Of a DNA stretch of 64,000 bases, positions 22,454 through 34,560 are shown in pieces. This DNA comes from Isoetes taiwanensis. Its lineage: Eukaryota > Streptophyta > Lycopodiopsida > Isoetales > Isoetaceae. Both the position numbers and the translations under genes were made by a program. The stretch spans positions 29,943,115 through 30,007,114 of the forward strand of contig JAJEKV010000002.1 in assembly GCA_021234155.1 (NCBI GenBank), written 5' to 3'. The notes beneath the pieces are model-generated. The model did no database searches, was not told where the DNA came from, and saw only the letters and a program-made list of their open reading frames with translations. Within the stretch, counting starts at the first letter, position 1, and the number at the start of each line of letters is the position of its first letter.

Positions 22454-25371
22454 CTAGTTGAGCAAGTAATCTGAGACAGAGACTGTAGCTTGAGAAGAAG
22501 CATGTATGTACACGAAGTCGAAACTTGCGCCCGATGCAAGAGACTGCATCCAACTAGGGAAGGTGTAAGAATTGCTGCTGCCATCTATTCTGGAAACTCC
22601 CCATACAGGACCCTTGAGCTCATCAATAGAAAGCTTCAGCTGTTTCAGTGTATTCTTAGAGTTGTTAATCACGGTTACTGCATACTTGTAGTAGGTCTGG
22701 CCTCTGTAAATCCAAGACGAGGCAACCTTTTGTGAAACAGCCACTTCACCAGATTTGTGTACTACAGCACCTGTTGACAGTACAATCGGAAGGATTAGAA
22801 GATTAGAGACAAGATAATCGGTCAGAAATTTATCCGACAAGGCGGTTAAAAAGTTATGACTTGTGAACCACACTATCAACTTTCTACTGTAGATTACCTC
22901 ACAAGAACCATTTTCTTATACAAAGTGGAAGAAAAATGAATGACTTCCTAATATAAAAGACGTTGAATCTTATCTATGGTACATTCTATGTCTCAAAGTG
23001 GGGTCTTATGTCAGGGATAGCATGAGACATGGGATTAGAATAGCCACCAAAAGGGACTTGTAAACTAAAAGGTAGATTGTAAAAGATCAGTGACTTACTA
23101 GGAGTTGCAACAGTCTTCATTGGAGATGCACTTGGATCTGCTGGAAAAGAAACCAATTTAAGTTGAGATGTCAACATCAAACAAGTATATAAGCAAATGG
23201 GAGGAATCAGTTGGTTAGAAATAAAGGAAAAAGTACCTGTAGATCCCCCACCATGAAGTCTGGCTAAGACCCCAACAAGGGGACCGTTATTATAAGTTGC
23301 TGGTTCAGTTTGTTCCCAGTTATCTCTTTCGTCACCAAAGTTGTCATTTTGATCAGGGCCTCCAACAAGTGCACCAACAAGAACATTGGGATCTGCCTGT
23401 CTTCGCGAGTACCATGTTTGATACCCTCCTCTGCAGCTCACAAAGGAAGGATCAACCTTGATAGACACTATTGAAGATGCTCTGTGGTGAATTTGCTGGG
23501 GAAAATTTGAGCCATAGCCAACCATGTAGCTTGTAGCCCTGGGGTTGTCTCCAAGAATATAGTCTATCTGAAAAAAAAATAACATCATCAGAAAGAGAAG
23601 CTTAAAGACCTCCCAATATCAGATGTCAAAGACATTACTATGTTTACCTGGGATTTGGCAAAGGAGAAAAGCTCTGAAGGGTTTACTGCCCCTGCGCCAC
23701 ACTTGAGATTCTGACCCCAGTTTGTGAGGTAGTCGGAATATACTGTCATCAAAAAAGAGCCAGAAGTGACATATTGCATATTGTTCCAAGACCTGATGTA
23801 CATCAAGCCACCTGGAATGAAAAAATAGAACCCTTCATCAAAAACCATTCAAGAGTCAAGACATTTACAATACAAAATTGTAGCCTATTAATAAATGTGC
23901 ATTTGGACTTGAGAAGATACCATACCAGGAGTTCGCCGTACTTGAGGACCATTATTCTTCTGAAGGCATGCACAGAGGAAATATTGTGCCTTGGATTGGT
24001 AATCCTGGAGGACTGATGTATAAGCTCCACCCCTGCCTTCCATAAGGACCTACAGGGCAAAAAAGATTAATACTCCAGATCCGGCCACTGCGGAAATGCA
24101 CAATGCAACAGAAACAGAAGGTTACCTTAGAAGCAAGGACTTGAACACCAGCATACTTCACATCCCAGCTGAATTCTGTTATGGCCCATCCGGTGCCTCC
24201 TAACGGCCCAGCATTATCAGCTACATATTTGAGGTACTGGGCTTCTCCTGTAGCCTCATGCAGCCACATGGCAGCCCACAATAACTCATCCTACAAAACA
24301 ACACAAGCCACACTTTTAGCACTCAAACAATCAAATCCTTCCTAAATGTCAGTCCAGAGTTCAAAAAATGACTCACAGCATAGCCACTTTTCGAATCATA
24401 ATACTTCTGAGCTATTTGGATACTGTTTACATACTTTCCTCTGTATCTATCAGCAAAAGAAAAGAGCTGGAGAGAGAAAACAGAAGCTTAATATCAATCA
24501 CGATCAATCGTTTGCTTTAGAATTTACATGCTTTTTGTTTTTCGGATCAGAGTGTCACCTGTCTAGAATGCGTCAGAAGCAAATTGGAATAATCAGTCTG
24601 CGACTTGAGAGCCAAAGAAGCAGCTGCCATAGCAGCAGCTGTTTCACCTGCCAGATCTGAACCAGGATTATTTGCATCAATTTTGTATGCCTGGCGCGAG
24701 GTGGTCATATCTTCCGGCCTTTGCCAACAGTTATGATCAGTGTTTCCATCTCCAACCTGAAAAGGGACCCAACAAAACAGTGAATAACAATGCAAATCTA
24801 AGTTCAAAATATGTGTCAAATTGGACAAAAGTATGTGCTAACCTCTCCCCATAACACATTCGGCTCGGGATGAGCTTTCATAAGATAGTCTGTTCCCCAT
24901 TTGATGGCTTCCAGAGCATGTTGTAATTGGCCTGAGCTTTCAAGTTGATTTCTATATTCAATCACACTCCATGAAAGCATTGTTATGGTGAATGCCATAG
25001 GCAATCCAAACTTGACATTGTCTCCTGCATCATAGTATCCTCCTCGCAGGTCCACCTTCAATTCCAAGACAAATTTATCAGTATTTTAGACTATAAAAAA
25101 AGACCCTGCAGATCTGCAGACCATGGAAAAGCTGAAACTAGAGCGTTTGTATGATTAGACATACCCCAACGGATTTGCCATCTTGTAAGCCTGAATCAGA
25201 CCTCCATGTCACTCTCTGAGATGATGGCAATGGACCAGATCTCTGTCCCTCATAGAACAGAATGCCCTTGCCTAATGCATCACCATAATCAAATCCAGCA
25301 TTGCAGCCTTTAGCCAGAAATGAAGCAATGAATATGAAGAGGGTCTTAAATGCAGCAAATCTTAGTTCCAT
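22454..25371 (-). CDS. GH9C: Class C GH9 endo-beta-1,4-glucanase with CBM49 (10 exons)
   Basis: Secreted cellulase that hydrolyses internal beta-1,4-glucan bonds in the cell wall. Exons (minus strand, 5' to 3'): 25371-25165, 25055-24843, 24756-24559, 24466-24377, 24290-24126, 24049-23926, 23811-23648, 23567-23237, 23140-23099, 22770-22454. Every intron is GT-AG and the phases join into 616 aa, the usual length for class C. Residues 1 to about 25 are a signal peptide ending near [11 protein letters not shown]. The GH9 domain has DAGD at 78-81, the HHR motif at 414-416 and the D466...E475 acid motif ([11 protein letters not shown]). Exon 9 encodes a short Pro/Ser/Thr linker. Residues 513-616 are CBM49, with aromatics W531, Y533, W568 and W585. 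An in-frame ATG 10 codons upstream (25401) is an alternative start; the downstream ATG gives a typical signal peptide. All key catalytic residues are present, so the gene looks functional. Family assignment is firm; the in vivo substrate is not shown by sequence. Confidence 0.96.
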
Positions 25372-25590
25372 GTTGAAAGCAATGCTGAATGAATGTATCA
25401 TCTAGTGCAGAAGATGAGGCGAAAATTGGATTGGCACTAGAAAGGACACTGTGTTAAGACATTGCAGAGGAAATGTGGCTCAGAAGCAGCACTTGGATGT
25501 AAAAGACCAAAAAAGCTGTGCTGAAGCCCGAAACTAGAGCTTGAAGACACAGGGCAGAGAAGGGCTCTTCTTATGAGCAGAGAAATGGGT

Positions 25591-25600
25591 CCTTAAAAGG
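25591..25600. promoter_or_regulatory. Candidate CArG box upstream of the GH9 gene
   Basis: The ten bases CCTTAAAAGG match the MADS-box consensus CC(A/T)6GG exactly. They lie about 220 bp upstream of the endoglucanase start codon. The match is seen in sequence; use by a MADS factor is inference, since such a 10-mer also occurs by chance. No clear TATA box was picked out between it and the gene. Confidence 0.3.
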
Positions 25601-26358
25601 AGAAGTAACGTAGCAACTGCAGGCGCAGAGTTTTTGTCGAGGAGTGGAAAGGCAAGCAAAATTAATGACAGCACCAAACAATAAAAAGGTATCATCATCA
25701 ACAGAAACAAGGGTATAACCTATGAATCTAGTTATCCGTGATAACGAAAATCATGGACCGAGAAGGGACCACCATGGTGGGCTCTCTGGCGAAATCAGAC
25801 CCCCGAAATATTTTTTTACTCCATAACCTAACCTAAATCTTCTGCCATAGCCCACCCTCCATGTTTTCTTATACAGCATAATTTATTGACCTACAAGAAG
25901 GTTTCAACCAATTTACCACCGACAGTTTTCGCAGCAGGCACATGCCCGGAATGCTCTGTTTTTTTTCCCGAGACGGCCCTCTTTCTTTTGGGTTTGAATC
26001 ATTAAGCCGACCATCTTCCGGTCCTATGCTTGGGCCCTGTAGCACGATCTGTGTTGGGTTTTTTATAATGCTTTCCACGATCTGGGCCGGAGCTGGAATT
26101 GTTTTGGGGAATTATTATTTGGAGTGGTAGATCTAGCAGTGGGTGGAAAGATGAAAAGGAAAAAGGGGTTGAATAGTGCTTGGGTAAAGCGCGATTTTTG
26201 ATGCATGCCATTCTGCAATGCTGCCAATCTGCCGGAAGCTAATCTCTGCGCTTCTGCAGCTTTTGTTCTAGAGCCTGGCCGTGCGTTTTTCCTTCCTCTG
26301 TTTCTTAATTCTTACACGCCATAGCCGATAGCTTGCCGCCGCAAAGCTATAACGTGCT

Positions 26359-27030
26359 ATGGTTTTCCGAGGATGTACGGCTGGGATCGAGCGTGGAATT
26401 GATTGCTGGCAGCGTAGGCCGTTGGATCTAGAAAGTGTCGTAGGTCTTAGCCATCTGTTGAATAGTCGGAGGGAACAGTTAAAAGCAGTTGACGGTTTGA
26501 CGTCCTTGTCGTTTCCCGCATTTATTCAAACGGCACTGTTTGGTGGCCATTCTGCCCCGCAAAGGCGAGGCCATCAGTTTCTCATTCTGCCCCACAAAGA
26601 CGAGGGGAAGGTTCTTATTCTGCTCACATTTTGTGAATATGAGATTTTGTTCACTATTCTACCTCTACACCCATCCGACCCATGTTTCGAAAAACTCTAT
26701 AAGATTTACCAAATCATTTACCACCTATGTAAAATTAAGAGGGTTTCATATAACATAGGATTCAGATTTGCTACTAGAATTTTTCGTCACCCGAAAATCT
26801 ATACCACCCAAAAAGAAAAAAAAAAAAGAGAAACTCAGCCTAGTTCCCTTCCACTCCGAAAAGGCGAGGTAATGCACTCTGCCTCCCATTCTACATCATT
26901 GCATGTGACCTTGTTACTTAAAACACTTATTTTACATGAGCATTGTAGGTATGTCGGTCAAGTTCCTTTCAACATTCTTCTAAGTAACACTCTACAACAA
27001 CTTCGAACACTATATGAACCCAATAAATAA
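26359..27030 (+). CDS. Open frame of 223 codons, no recognised domain
   Basis: An ATG-initiated frame, unusually long for this AT-rich DNA, about 1 kb from the divergent endoglucanase start. It contains two copies of an ATTCTGCCCC(G/A)CAAAG(G/A)CGAGG phrase (near 26550 and 26583). Residues 150-165 are a Lys-rich run from poly-A-like DNA. No signal peptide, membrane segment or motif could be named. It may be chance or repeat-derived. Confidence 0.15.
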   Translation: MVFRGCTAGIERGIDCWQRRPLDLESVVGLSHLLNSRREQLKAVDGLTSLSFPAFIQTALFGGHSAPQRRGHQFLILPHKDEGKVLILLTFCEYEILFTILPLHPSDPCFEKLYKIYQIIYHLCKIKRVSYNIGFRFATRIFRHPKIYTTQKEKKKRETQPSSLPLRKGEVMHSASHSTSLHVTLLLKTLILHEHCRYVGQVPFNILLSNTLQQLRTLYEPNK

Positions 27031-28889
27031 GGACTTTCTACAAGATTATGTCAACCTATAATCCCTTAACTGTCACGTAAATGTAATGCATTTTGCATTT
27101 CCTTATTACATTTTACAAGCACACGGACAACTTGCTCCTTGTCATATACAGCATGAAACAAAGATAGTGCATGTGCACCCATATTCTTGCTATGACATAG
27201 AAACACCACTTCGCATTGACCTGGGCTAAAAAATGAAGAAACTTGGATTTACCCGACAAATTTTGCTCATCACCCAAATTCTATGGTGTTCTTTCTTGTC
27301 TATACCATGCATACCATTTGGGGCTTGGCTTATAATAATGCACAGCAAAATAATGCAGAGCCGTATGTATATCTTGCAAGAATCACTCCATTTAATTAGG
27401 AATAGTTTATTTATGATTAAATTTAGCCCCCTTAAGAATATAAATATTTTAAACGTGGAAATCAACTTGAGAGTCTCTACATTAATAAGGATGGCAATCA
27501 AAATCCAAAGAGACTAATTTCAAGACTATATATGTTTTCTAGAAGGGACAATTTGTTAGAAAAGGGGTTATTTTTGGCATCTCAAAACATACTACTAGAA
27601 GCGTGTGCGTGATCGCGGTGCATTGTCGTGGGCGTGTGGTGGCATTCGTCGTTAGTCGATTGTAAATTAATGTGACGTCGCAATGCATAAGGCAATATAT
27701 GTATAGGTGCAATAGATTACGTATTGAAAGGAAAGCAAGCTTTAAAGTGTACCACGTAATATGAAGTTCGAAGAAATAAATCATAAACAAATAAATACAA
27801 ACACAAAATATTTTTTGGTGCAAATAGAGTTATGTCCATCGGTTCAATGGATCCACATCATGAAGAACACATCCCCAAAGAACTCTAGGAGCATTACGTA
27901 GGCTCAATGTGAAGCTCATTTTGTGATAGGTATAAACTCCTCGTTGTGCCTATGGTGGCGAGAACATGAATATGTAAACATGCTCGATATCATGTCTCAC
28001 GCCCAGTGACCGGGTCAACAACAATGTTATACTTGGTTAGAAGGGAGCTCATAATCACCAAGCTGCATCCGCGTGGGATCGATGCCCAACCCTTGAGCAA
28101 ATCTCCCATCATAGCCAATGTGTGTGATGCCTCATTTGAGAAGCAAGTTCCCTGCATGTGTGCCGAGGGGAACCTTTTACTCTAACAACCAACAAGCCAT
28201 GGGTGTTATCAACAACATAACTCCCTACAATAATAAGATATCATTCCAAAGTAAGATAGGAGAAATGCATTGATAAACTCATAGGTAAGATGATAAAAAA
28301 CCTGTATTAAGAAGAATATAAGCAATTGTTGTTATTTAGAACTAACCGTCTCCACCTCACCATCCCTATGATGCACATGAACTATTGCCCTTGGCGTAGA
28401 GTTTTTCAAGTTCAGGGTATGAATCATGGAACAATCTCACTGAAGTATACAGTAGGTCCATCCATGCCACTTCGCGATACTGTAGATGATATTTATAGAG
28501 CTGTAAGATAGATTCATGCTTGCAGTTTGTTTACATTTGGATCTGTGCCAACCATGATTCCATAGGGAAGAGGAGTGCAAAGTGTAGAGCATGCGTATGA
28601 TGAATGTAGCGAGTCAATATGCACGATTCCTCTTTCTTTTCAATTGTGGGTAATATGTTTTCCTAGATATAATAATGTGCCAAGCATTATTGTAGACATG
28701 CCAATTTGTGTTAATTGGGAATTTATATCAAAAGCCTTAGAGCGGTAGGATTATATGCTACAAAATTGATGTCCAAAGCCATGATTGTCATTCGTAACTT
28801 AAATTTAATTGTCAAATGTGGTATCACTTCAAAAATGGTTCATATGCGGCTAAAGTATCACATGGTGCACATGTCTTGCTAAAGTTGCA
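27031..28889. other. 1.9 kb with no gene recognised
   Basis: AT-rich anonymous DNA with only short frames on both strands. Confidence 0.4.
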
Positions 28890-29815
28890 CATCACGCATG
28901 TCGAGGTTCGCGATCGTGTTTCCTAGAGAAGCGAAAAAAAAGCGAAATAATGTCAAATTATTTTTAAAGGCAATAACCATTTCGGTGGTTCTTATACCAC
29001 TGATGAATTTGAGCCGGATAGGTCGGCGGGGGATTCTTGGCTGAGATGTTATCATATACATCAATTATCAAGGTCAAAATTACATTGTCCTTTTCATTTT
29101 ATGGAAATTTCTATCATGATTATGAAGCAAACTTAAAAGCGAAACAAAGATAGTCAATGCGTCTTTGGAATGGAGGCCGCTGCGTTACTAGGTTAGAATT
29201 CGAGAAGCTCAAATCTTCTATCTGCAAAATAAGCGGAAATGTGTCAAATTATTTTAAAGGCAATAACCATTTTGGTGGTTCTTTATACCACAGTGAGGCG
29301 AGGCATTTGAGCGAGATGGGGTTGGCGAGGGGGTTGCGGCGGATGTTATCACATATAGAATTATCAAGGTCAAATTACATTTGTCCTTTTCATTTTTATG
29401 GAAATTTCTATCATGATTATGAAGCAAACTTAAAACAAAACAAAGATAGATCCAATGAATACTTTGGAATGAGTGCTTTTGCATTACTTGGATTTAGAAT
29501 TCGAAGCTCAAATCTTCTATCCTGCCAAATAATGAAATGTGTCAAATTATTTTTAAAGGCAATAACCATTTTCAGGTGGTTCTTATACCACAGTCGGCCG
29601 GTGGCATATGTGAGCAGGATGGAATTAGGGGTTGCGGTAGATATTTATCACATATACATCAATTATCAAGGTCAAAATTACATTGTCCTTTCATTTTTAT
29701 GGAAATTTCTATCATGATTATGAAGCAAACAAAACAAAACAAAGATAGTCAATGCGTCTTTGGAATGGAGATAGCACAAGCTGGATTTAGAATTCGAGGC
29801 TAAATCTTCTATCAC
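28890..29815 (+). repeat. Three-copy tandem repeat, unit about 295 bp
   Basis: Copies begin at the block TGTCAAATTATTTT at 28951, 29242 and 29540. Each has GGCAATAACCATTT, a GGTGGTTCTT block, ATTATCAAGGTCAAA and TGGAAATTTCTATCATGATT in order. The stretch between ATACCAC and the TTATCA block is the most divergent part, with many GC-rich differences. Open frames here are chance readings of the repeat. Confidence 0.9.
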
Positions 29816-30189
29816 AAAAAATACTTGACATTGCAATTAGTTTTGGTATGATGGAAAGCGGATATTGCTTTCATGCTTTTGTTTCAAGCTCACTGTAACT
29901 GATGCAGCCGTATGAACAATGTCGCCAAAGGCCGGAAGCGTAAAGTTGATTTGAGATTATTATTGAGAGAAAAGGCGGTCCGGAGGTGAATTCGTAGTGC
30001 AAAAATTCCTCGTCATTGAATCACGGTCGGCAGCCCAACTAAAATTTTGAAATAAATCGCGTATAGGGATGCCGCCAAAAGAAGCGGGCGAGAGAAAGGA
30101 GCGCTCAAATGCACTTGGGGGCGTTAAAACGATATCCAACACCTTGCAAAATGAAAGGTACTGGGCATATTGAAGATCGGGAAAATTAT

Positions 30190-30345
30190 ATTTACGGAAT
30201 TTGCCCCTAAGGGGCAAACCCGCCGACTATGTGGGCTTTTGGCATATCCTAGGTATATGCTAGAATATCCTAGGATATCTTGTGGCCCCACTCAAACTTA
30301 TGATTGGTACGTAAACTCTAGGTCACTTGTTGGTGAGCTGGCCGC
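30190..30345 (+). repeat. Direct repeat, left copy (possible LTR)
   Basis: Matches 34375-34560. Shared blocks: GGGGCAAACCC, GCATATCCTAGGTATATGCT, AGAATATCC(C)TAGGATAT, AATTGGTACGTAAACTC-like and GCTCTGAA. The shared part contains the near-palindromic word ATATCCTAGG more than once. Confidence 0.75.
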
Positions 30346-33300
30346 TCTGAAGCAAACTAGCAGGAGAGGTGGCTGCTGTAAATCCTATCTTGTCTTCTCT
30401 TCTAGAAAAGATTATGCTTGTGTGCTTGATTCCAAGAAATGTTCACGACTCTAATACGGCATTTGGCCGCGTGGCCCATACGTAAATCCTATCTTGTCTT
30501 ACATGCGAAAAGATTGTTTGTGGATTACTGTTTACTGCGAGTCTTACTTTCTTAGACTTGCTAATGTCCTCCTTTAATATCATGAAGTTTGTGTCTCACT
30601 CCTTTAGTATCGCAAGTTTTTCTTTTTCTCTGGGGGTAGTCCACCATTCCAACACATTTGTGACTCTTTATAATTTCTGTTTATTTTTGAAAAACGGGGT
30701 GTGTTTTATTATTTTGGATATTCCTTCATTTTGGCTTGAAGTTCATGAAAAGTAAAGATACACATTTACGATCATAATGCTTATGAGTTCTTTATGGGTT
30801 GTTGGATGTCCTAAAGCGGTAACATCTTCCTCTTCAGATGTAATCATAAGAGAAGCCCGGACCATACTGATTGACACGTCTACTATGTCATACGTCTACG
30901 CTCTTTTTGTGGTTCTCAAGTCTTTCTTGTATAATTCGGCTAAGACTATTATACTTGAGGCATATACCTTCATGACCATTGTACCTATTTCTTAGTGGCC
31001 CTTATAATTTGTAATATATATTTTGCACCCATAGATCTAGGCACGTTCATTTCTTGTTTATTGTTAAAACATGTATATGAGACAAACCCAAGATATTGTT
31101 TAAGTTGTGGACATTATTTAAGTTTGTATATATCGCGACTCCCATTTAAGCAGTTGGAATTGCATTGCTAATCAATATCTGGGAGTTGCCATTTCATTTT
31201 ATTTTAGTCTTGTGAGCCAAGGGGATTATGACTTTGGGGTACTTCTTAGATCTTTGTGTTCTATCTCCTATTGTTTGTGTGCGTGTGGTATACGGATGAA
31301 AGAGTCTCGACCATGCAAAGGGAATGGAGGAGTGGTGATGGTCTGTTGTTGGTGCAATATTCATATTATTATTGGTACACTGGGTTTAGCATCTCAAGGT
31401 AGAAAGGGCTATCTTGCATCTTTGACTTTGTCCCCACCCTAAAGAAGCGGGCCACGCTGGAAGCACTAACAAATCTAGCTCTACGGTGTTTTTTACGCAC
31501 CGCACATTCTTCATCCGCGAAGGCGGGGACAATCCTTTATGCGGCATCGATACTATTGCTCAACTCACGATACAAATGATGACAAGCTAGGGTGAGCTGC
31601 GAGTCGATGTTGCCACCGGTACCTTTAAGCGATATCAAGTTTCATGAATTTGAGATTTTCTCTCATTACTCGGATAAGAGTGGCCGGGTTTTGTATGCGA
31701 AGTGGAATGCTAACTAATTGGCATGGCCTGCAGGATGGCTTTGTTGGACTTGTTGAAGCAAAAATTAGATGTCTTTGGATCGGGCAGAGGCCTTTTACGG
31801 AGGTCTTCATTTGTTTCTCATGTCATTGTTGGCTATGTCCAAAAATACAAGAAATAATTATCTGATAATTTTGAAAGTGGCGTTGGTCTCTCTCCACGAG
31901 GGGTGGTATGAATTTTGTCAGACCATTGCACACTTATTACCTAAGTGTGGTTTTCCATGATATTTTGCTCGAAAAGACATCCTTGTACATTGTTAAGTTT
32001 ACTTGAAGAGACATCTTGTACGTAATGGGTTATGGGAAGGCGGTAATGGAGGGCCGGTGGCTGCGAGGGCTTATGCAGTGTATCATTGAAATTCTAGATT
32101 TTCCGTCTCGTTCTCATCACAACATTAGAATCTTACGCTAATGATGGAGATTTATCAAAAGTACATCCAATGCAGTTATACCACAATCACGGCAACTCCT
32201 TCAGAGGTTTGGCAGTGGATCGTGTGTTTCCGGCTCATGATGTACTACCCAGAGCATATGTGTTACCAGGGTTATTCACAAGTAGTTCCAAGCGAGTCTA
32301 AGATTCGTATGGATAAATCAAACTATGCATTAGTAACATGCATTATGAATTCTCTAAGTGAACAAGCACTGTGAGAAGAGCTATAATTTTTGAAATTAAG
32401 CCCCTAATTGAGGCCTTCTTTATGATATAGTATATTAGAATTGTTTTCAATGTGGGTCATTGTTAGTTATCAATAGTTGATCCTCATTCATAGTACTAAT
32501 TATGATTGTTGTTAAAATATATCATGTTTGGGTTGTTCGAACCCTCTTTGCCCTGCAACTTATGCGGTGCTTGAGTTGCTTGATTCAAATGATGTTAGCA
32601 AGCACATTTGCCCTTGTGTCAAAGGATGATGCGAACTCAGGCGTTGGTGATTGAGATAGTAAAGGGTTTTCTGTCTCAGTTCTTGTAAGCTAAGTTGATG
32701 GACCGATCAAGCCATGAATATGGTATACGATGTTCTTATGATAATATCTAACCTTGCTCGAATGTCAAAAGGTAAATTCAACCTTGTTCATTCTCATGCG
32801 GGTTTGATATCATTGTTCCTAATCGCGGCATGTGAACTTCTGAATTTTATGAGTCCATAGGGGCTGGAAATGCAGTAAGGCTTAATAAGGCATTTCTTAA
32901 CTGATGATCAAATGTCTTGAGCAAAGGTGTACAATACTTTAGGCAACATGTCTTTTGCCATACCCCATACTTTTATGATTTACAGTAAGCTATTATTTTT
33001 GGCATTCGACGCAGGTCAAATATAATATCATAACTTTGCTTATTGATAGATAATGCGAGATCGATGCGCCCAATACGAGGGGGAAGTTAAGCATGTTTTT
33101 CGCGGTAGCTTTACTATATTTGCCATTAATGTAGAATTAGGTTAAAATGCCCCTTTAATACACCTGATTATGTAGGTTGGTAATGTTGCATATCACCCAA
33201 TGAACAACTTTATATGATCATCTTACGTGAGGCAATTCATATGAAATCTTTTGTTAGGAGGCGGAGGATAAAAAAGCAAATGTAGGAGCTCTCATTAATC

Positions 33301-34374
33301 TTGTTGAATTCTAATAAGCTCTGCGAGGACATTATATCAAGGGCTTTGCATGTACGTGCATATTTGCCTTATTAATACTTGTTTCAAATATTCATAACTT
33401 TGGGTGATGGCATTGGTCAGGCTTTGATCAAAGTAGCAGTTGATAGCTCATTAGCACTCTCACGAGAAAGGCGGAGAAAAGAAACAATCACTCTCCTTTG
33501 AAGATTGCTCCTATTTTGTCTTGGCAAATATGTGTATTCATGCATCTTATTAAGCTAGCATTTCTCGGTTTGATGCCCGTGCCACTTCATCTCAGAAAAT
33601 CCAAGCGGTCAACTATCATCAGAAGTACTTGGAAACGGGATTACCGATAAGTTTCACGATATTTGATTTCACACCTAAATAAACTGCGATTGCCTAATAC
33701 AAAGCACAAGTTTTACGGGCGAAAAGCAACAATGTTCTGCATTTGTAAAATAAACACATGAAATAAATAGGACTTCTCGGGGATAGTGAAATTTCATTTT
33801 GTCAAAATAGGCCTAGCCGTTTAAACAAGATTACAACATGAGATTCTGACTTTCACTTGATGAAATCAAAATAATTACCAACAATTTATTCAAGTAATAC
33901 CATGCATTAGAGACAATGAATGTTTGTTGGTCCATAGGGCACCAACCGGTGTAGCGAAAATCAGCGAATAGTTGATGTGGAAAAACTTTGCCTAAGTCAT
34001 TGTAAGTTGGAGGGTGACTTATGTCTATGATGGCTAGGCTCATAGGGCCTGAGGCTTGTGGGGTGGGAATTATGCCTAAAGAAGCATAAGTTGTGCTTGT
34101 TTTTCCTTGTTCATGGCCTTCTAAAGACTTACTTTTAAGGTACATAAATTTTCTGGTGATAGACATCTTTTCTGGGACATTCTTAGCTTTTACCACTGCA
34201 TTCTCTGCATTTACCTTGCATTCTTGTACTTGCATTCTTGGCGCATTTTGCTTCACGTTAGGTCACGAGGAATGTCCAAGTAAATTGGCATTCACAGTAT
34301 CAAAAGATATCCACTAGCTAAACTAGGCGTAGGAAATTTTTCATGATAGGACCTAAAAAGTTTGCCTGTTTCCC
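30346..34374. other. 4 kb with no gene recognised, between the direct repeats
   Basis: AT-rich anonymous DNA. A plus-strand stretch at 31644-31960 and a minus-strand one at 33831-34256 (141 codons) stay open but show no known domain. Confidence 0.4.
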
Positions 34375-34560
34375 AATGTTTTTAGGTTGCCCTAGGGGCA
34401 AACCCTTGTTTATGTGGAGCTTTTGGGCATATCCTAGGTATATGCTAGAATATCCCTAGGATATGTTGGTGAAAAACTACTTCAAACTTATAATTGGTAC
34501 GTAAACTCGGTCACTTTGTTGGTGGCGGCGCTCTGAAACCGGCTAGCTGGAGAGGTCTCT
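34375..34560 (+). repeat. Direct repeat, right copy (possible LTR)
   Basis: Same orientation as the copy at 30190, about 4.2 kb away. If these are LTR parts, the 3.9 kb between them has no recognisable gag or pol, so it would be a non-autonomous element. Homology beyond 34560 is weak, and no primer-binding site or target duplication was found. Confidence 0.7.

Noticed and set aside
22986-23588. A single 200-codon frame taken as one exon of the GH9 gene
   Set aside because: Only 23237-23567 is exon; the rest reads through intron past the GT donor at 23236.
25369-25401. Upstream ATG of the endoglucanase as the main start
   Set aside because: It adds 10 residues before a complete signal peptide. 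Kept only as an alternative.
29157-29803. A 186-codon and an 88-codon plus-strand frame
   Set aside because: They read through the 295-bp tandem copies, and the frame is not kept between copies.
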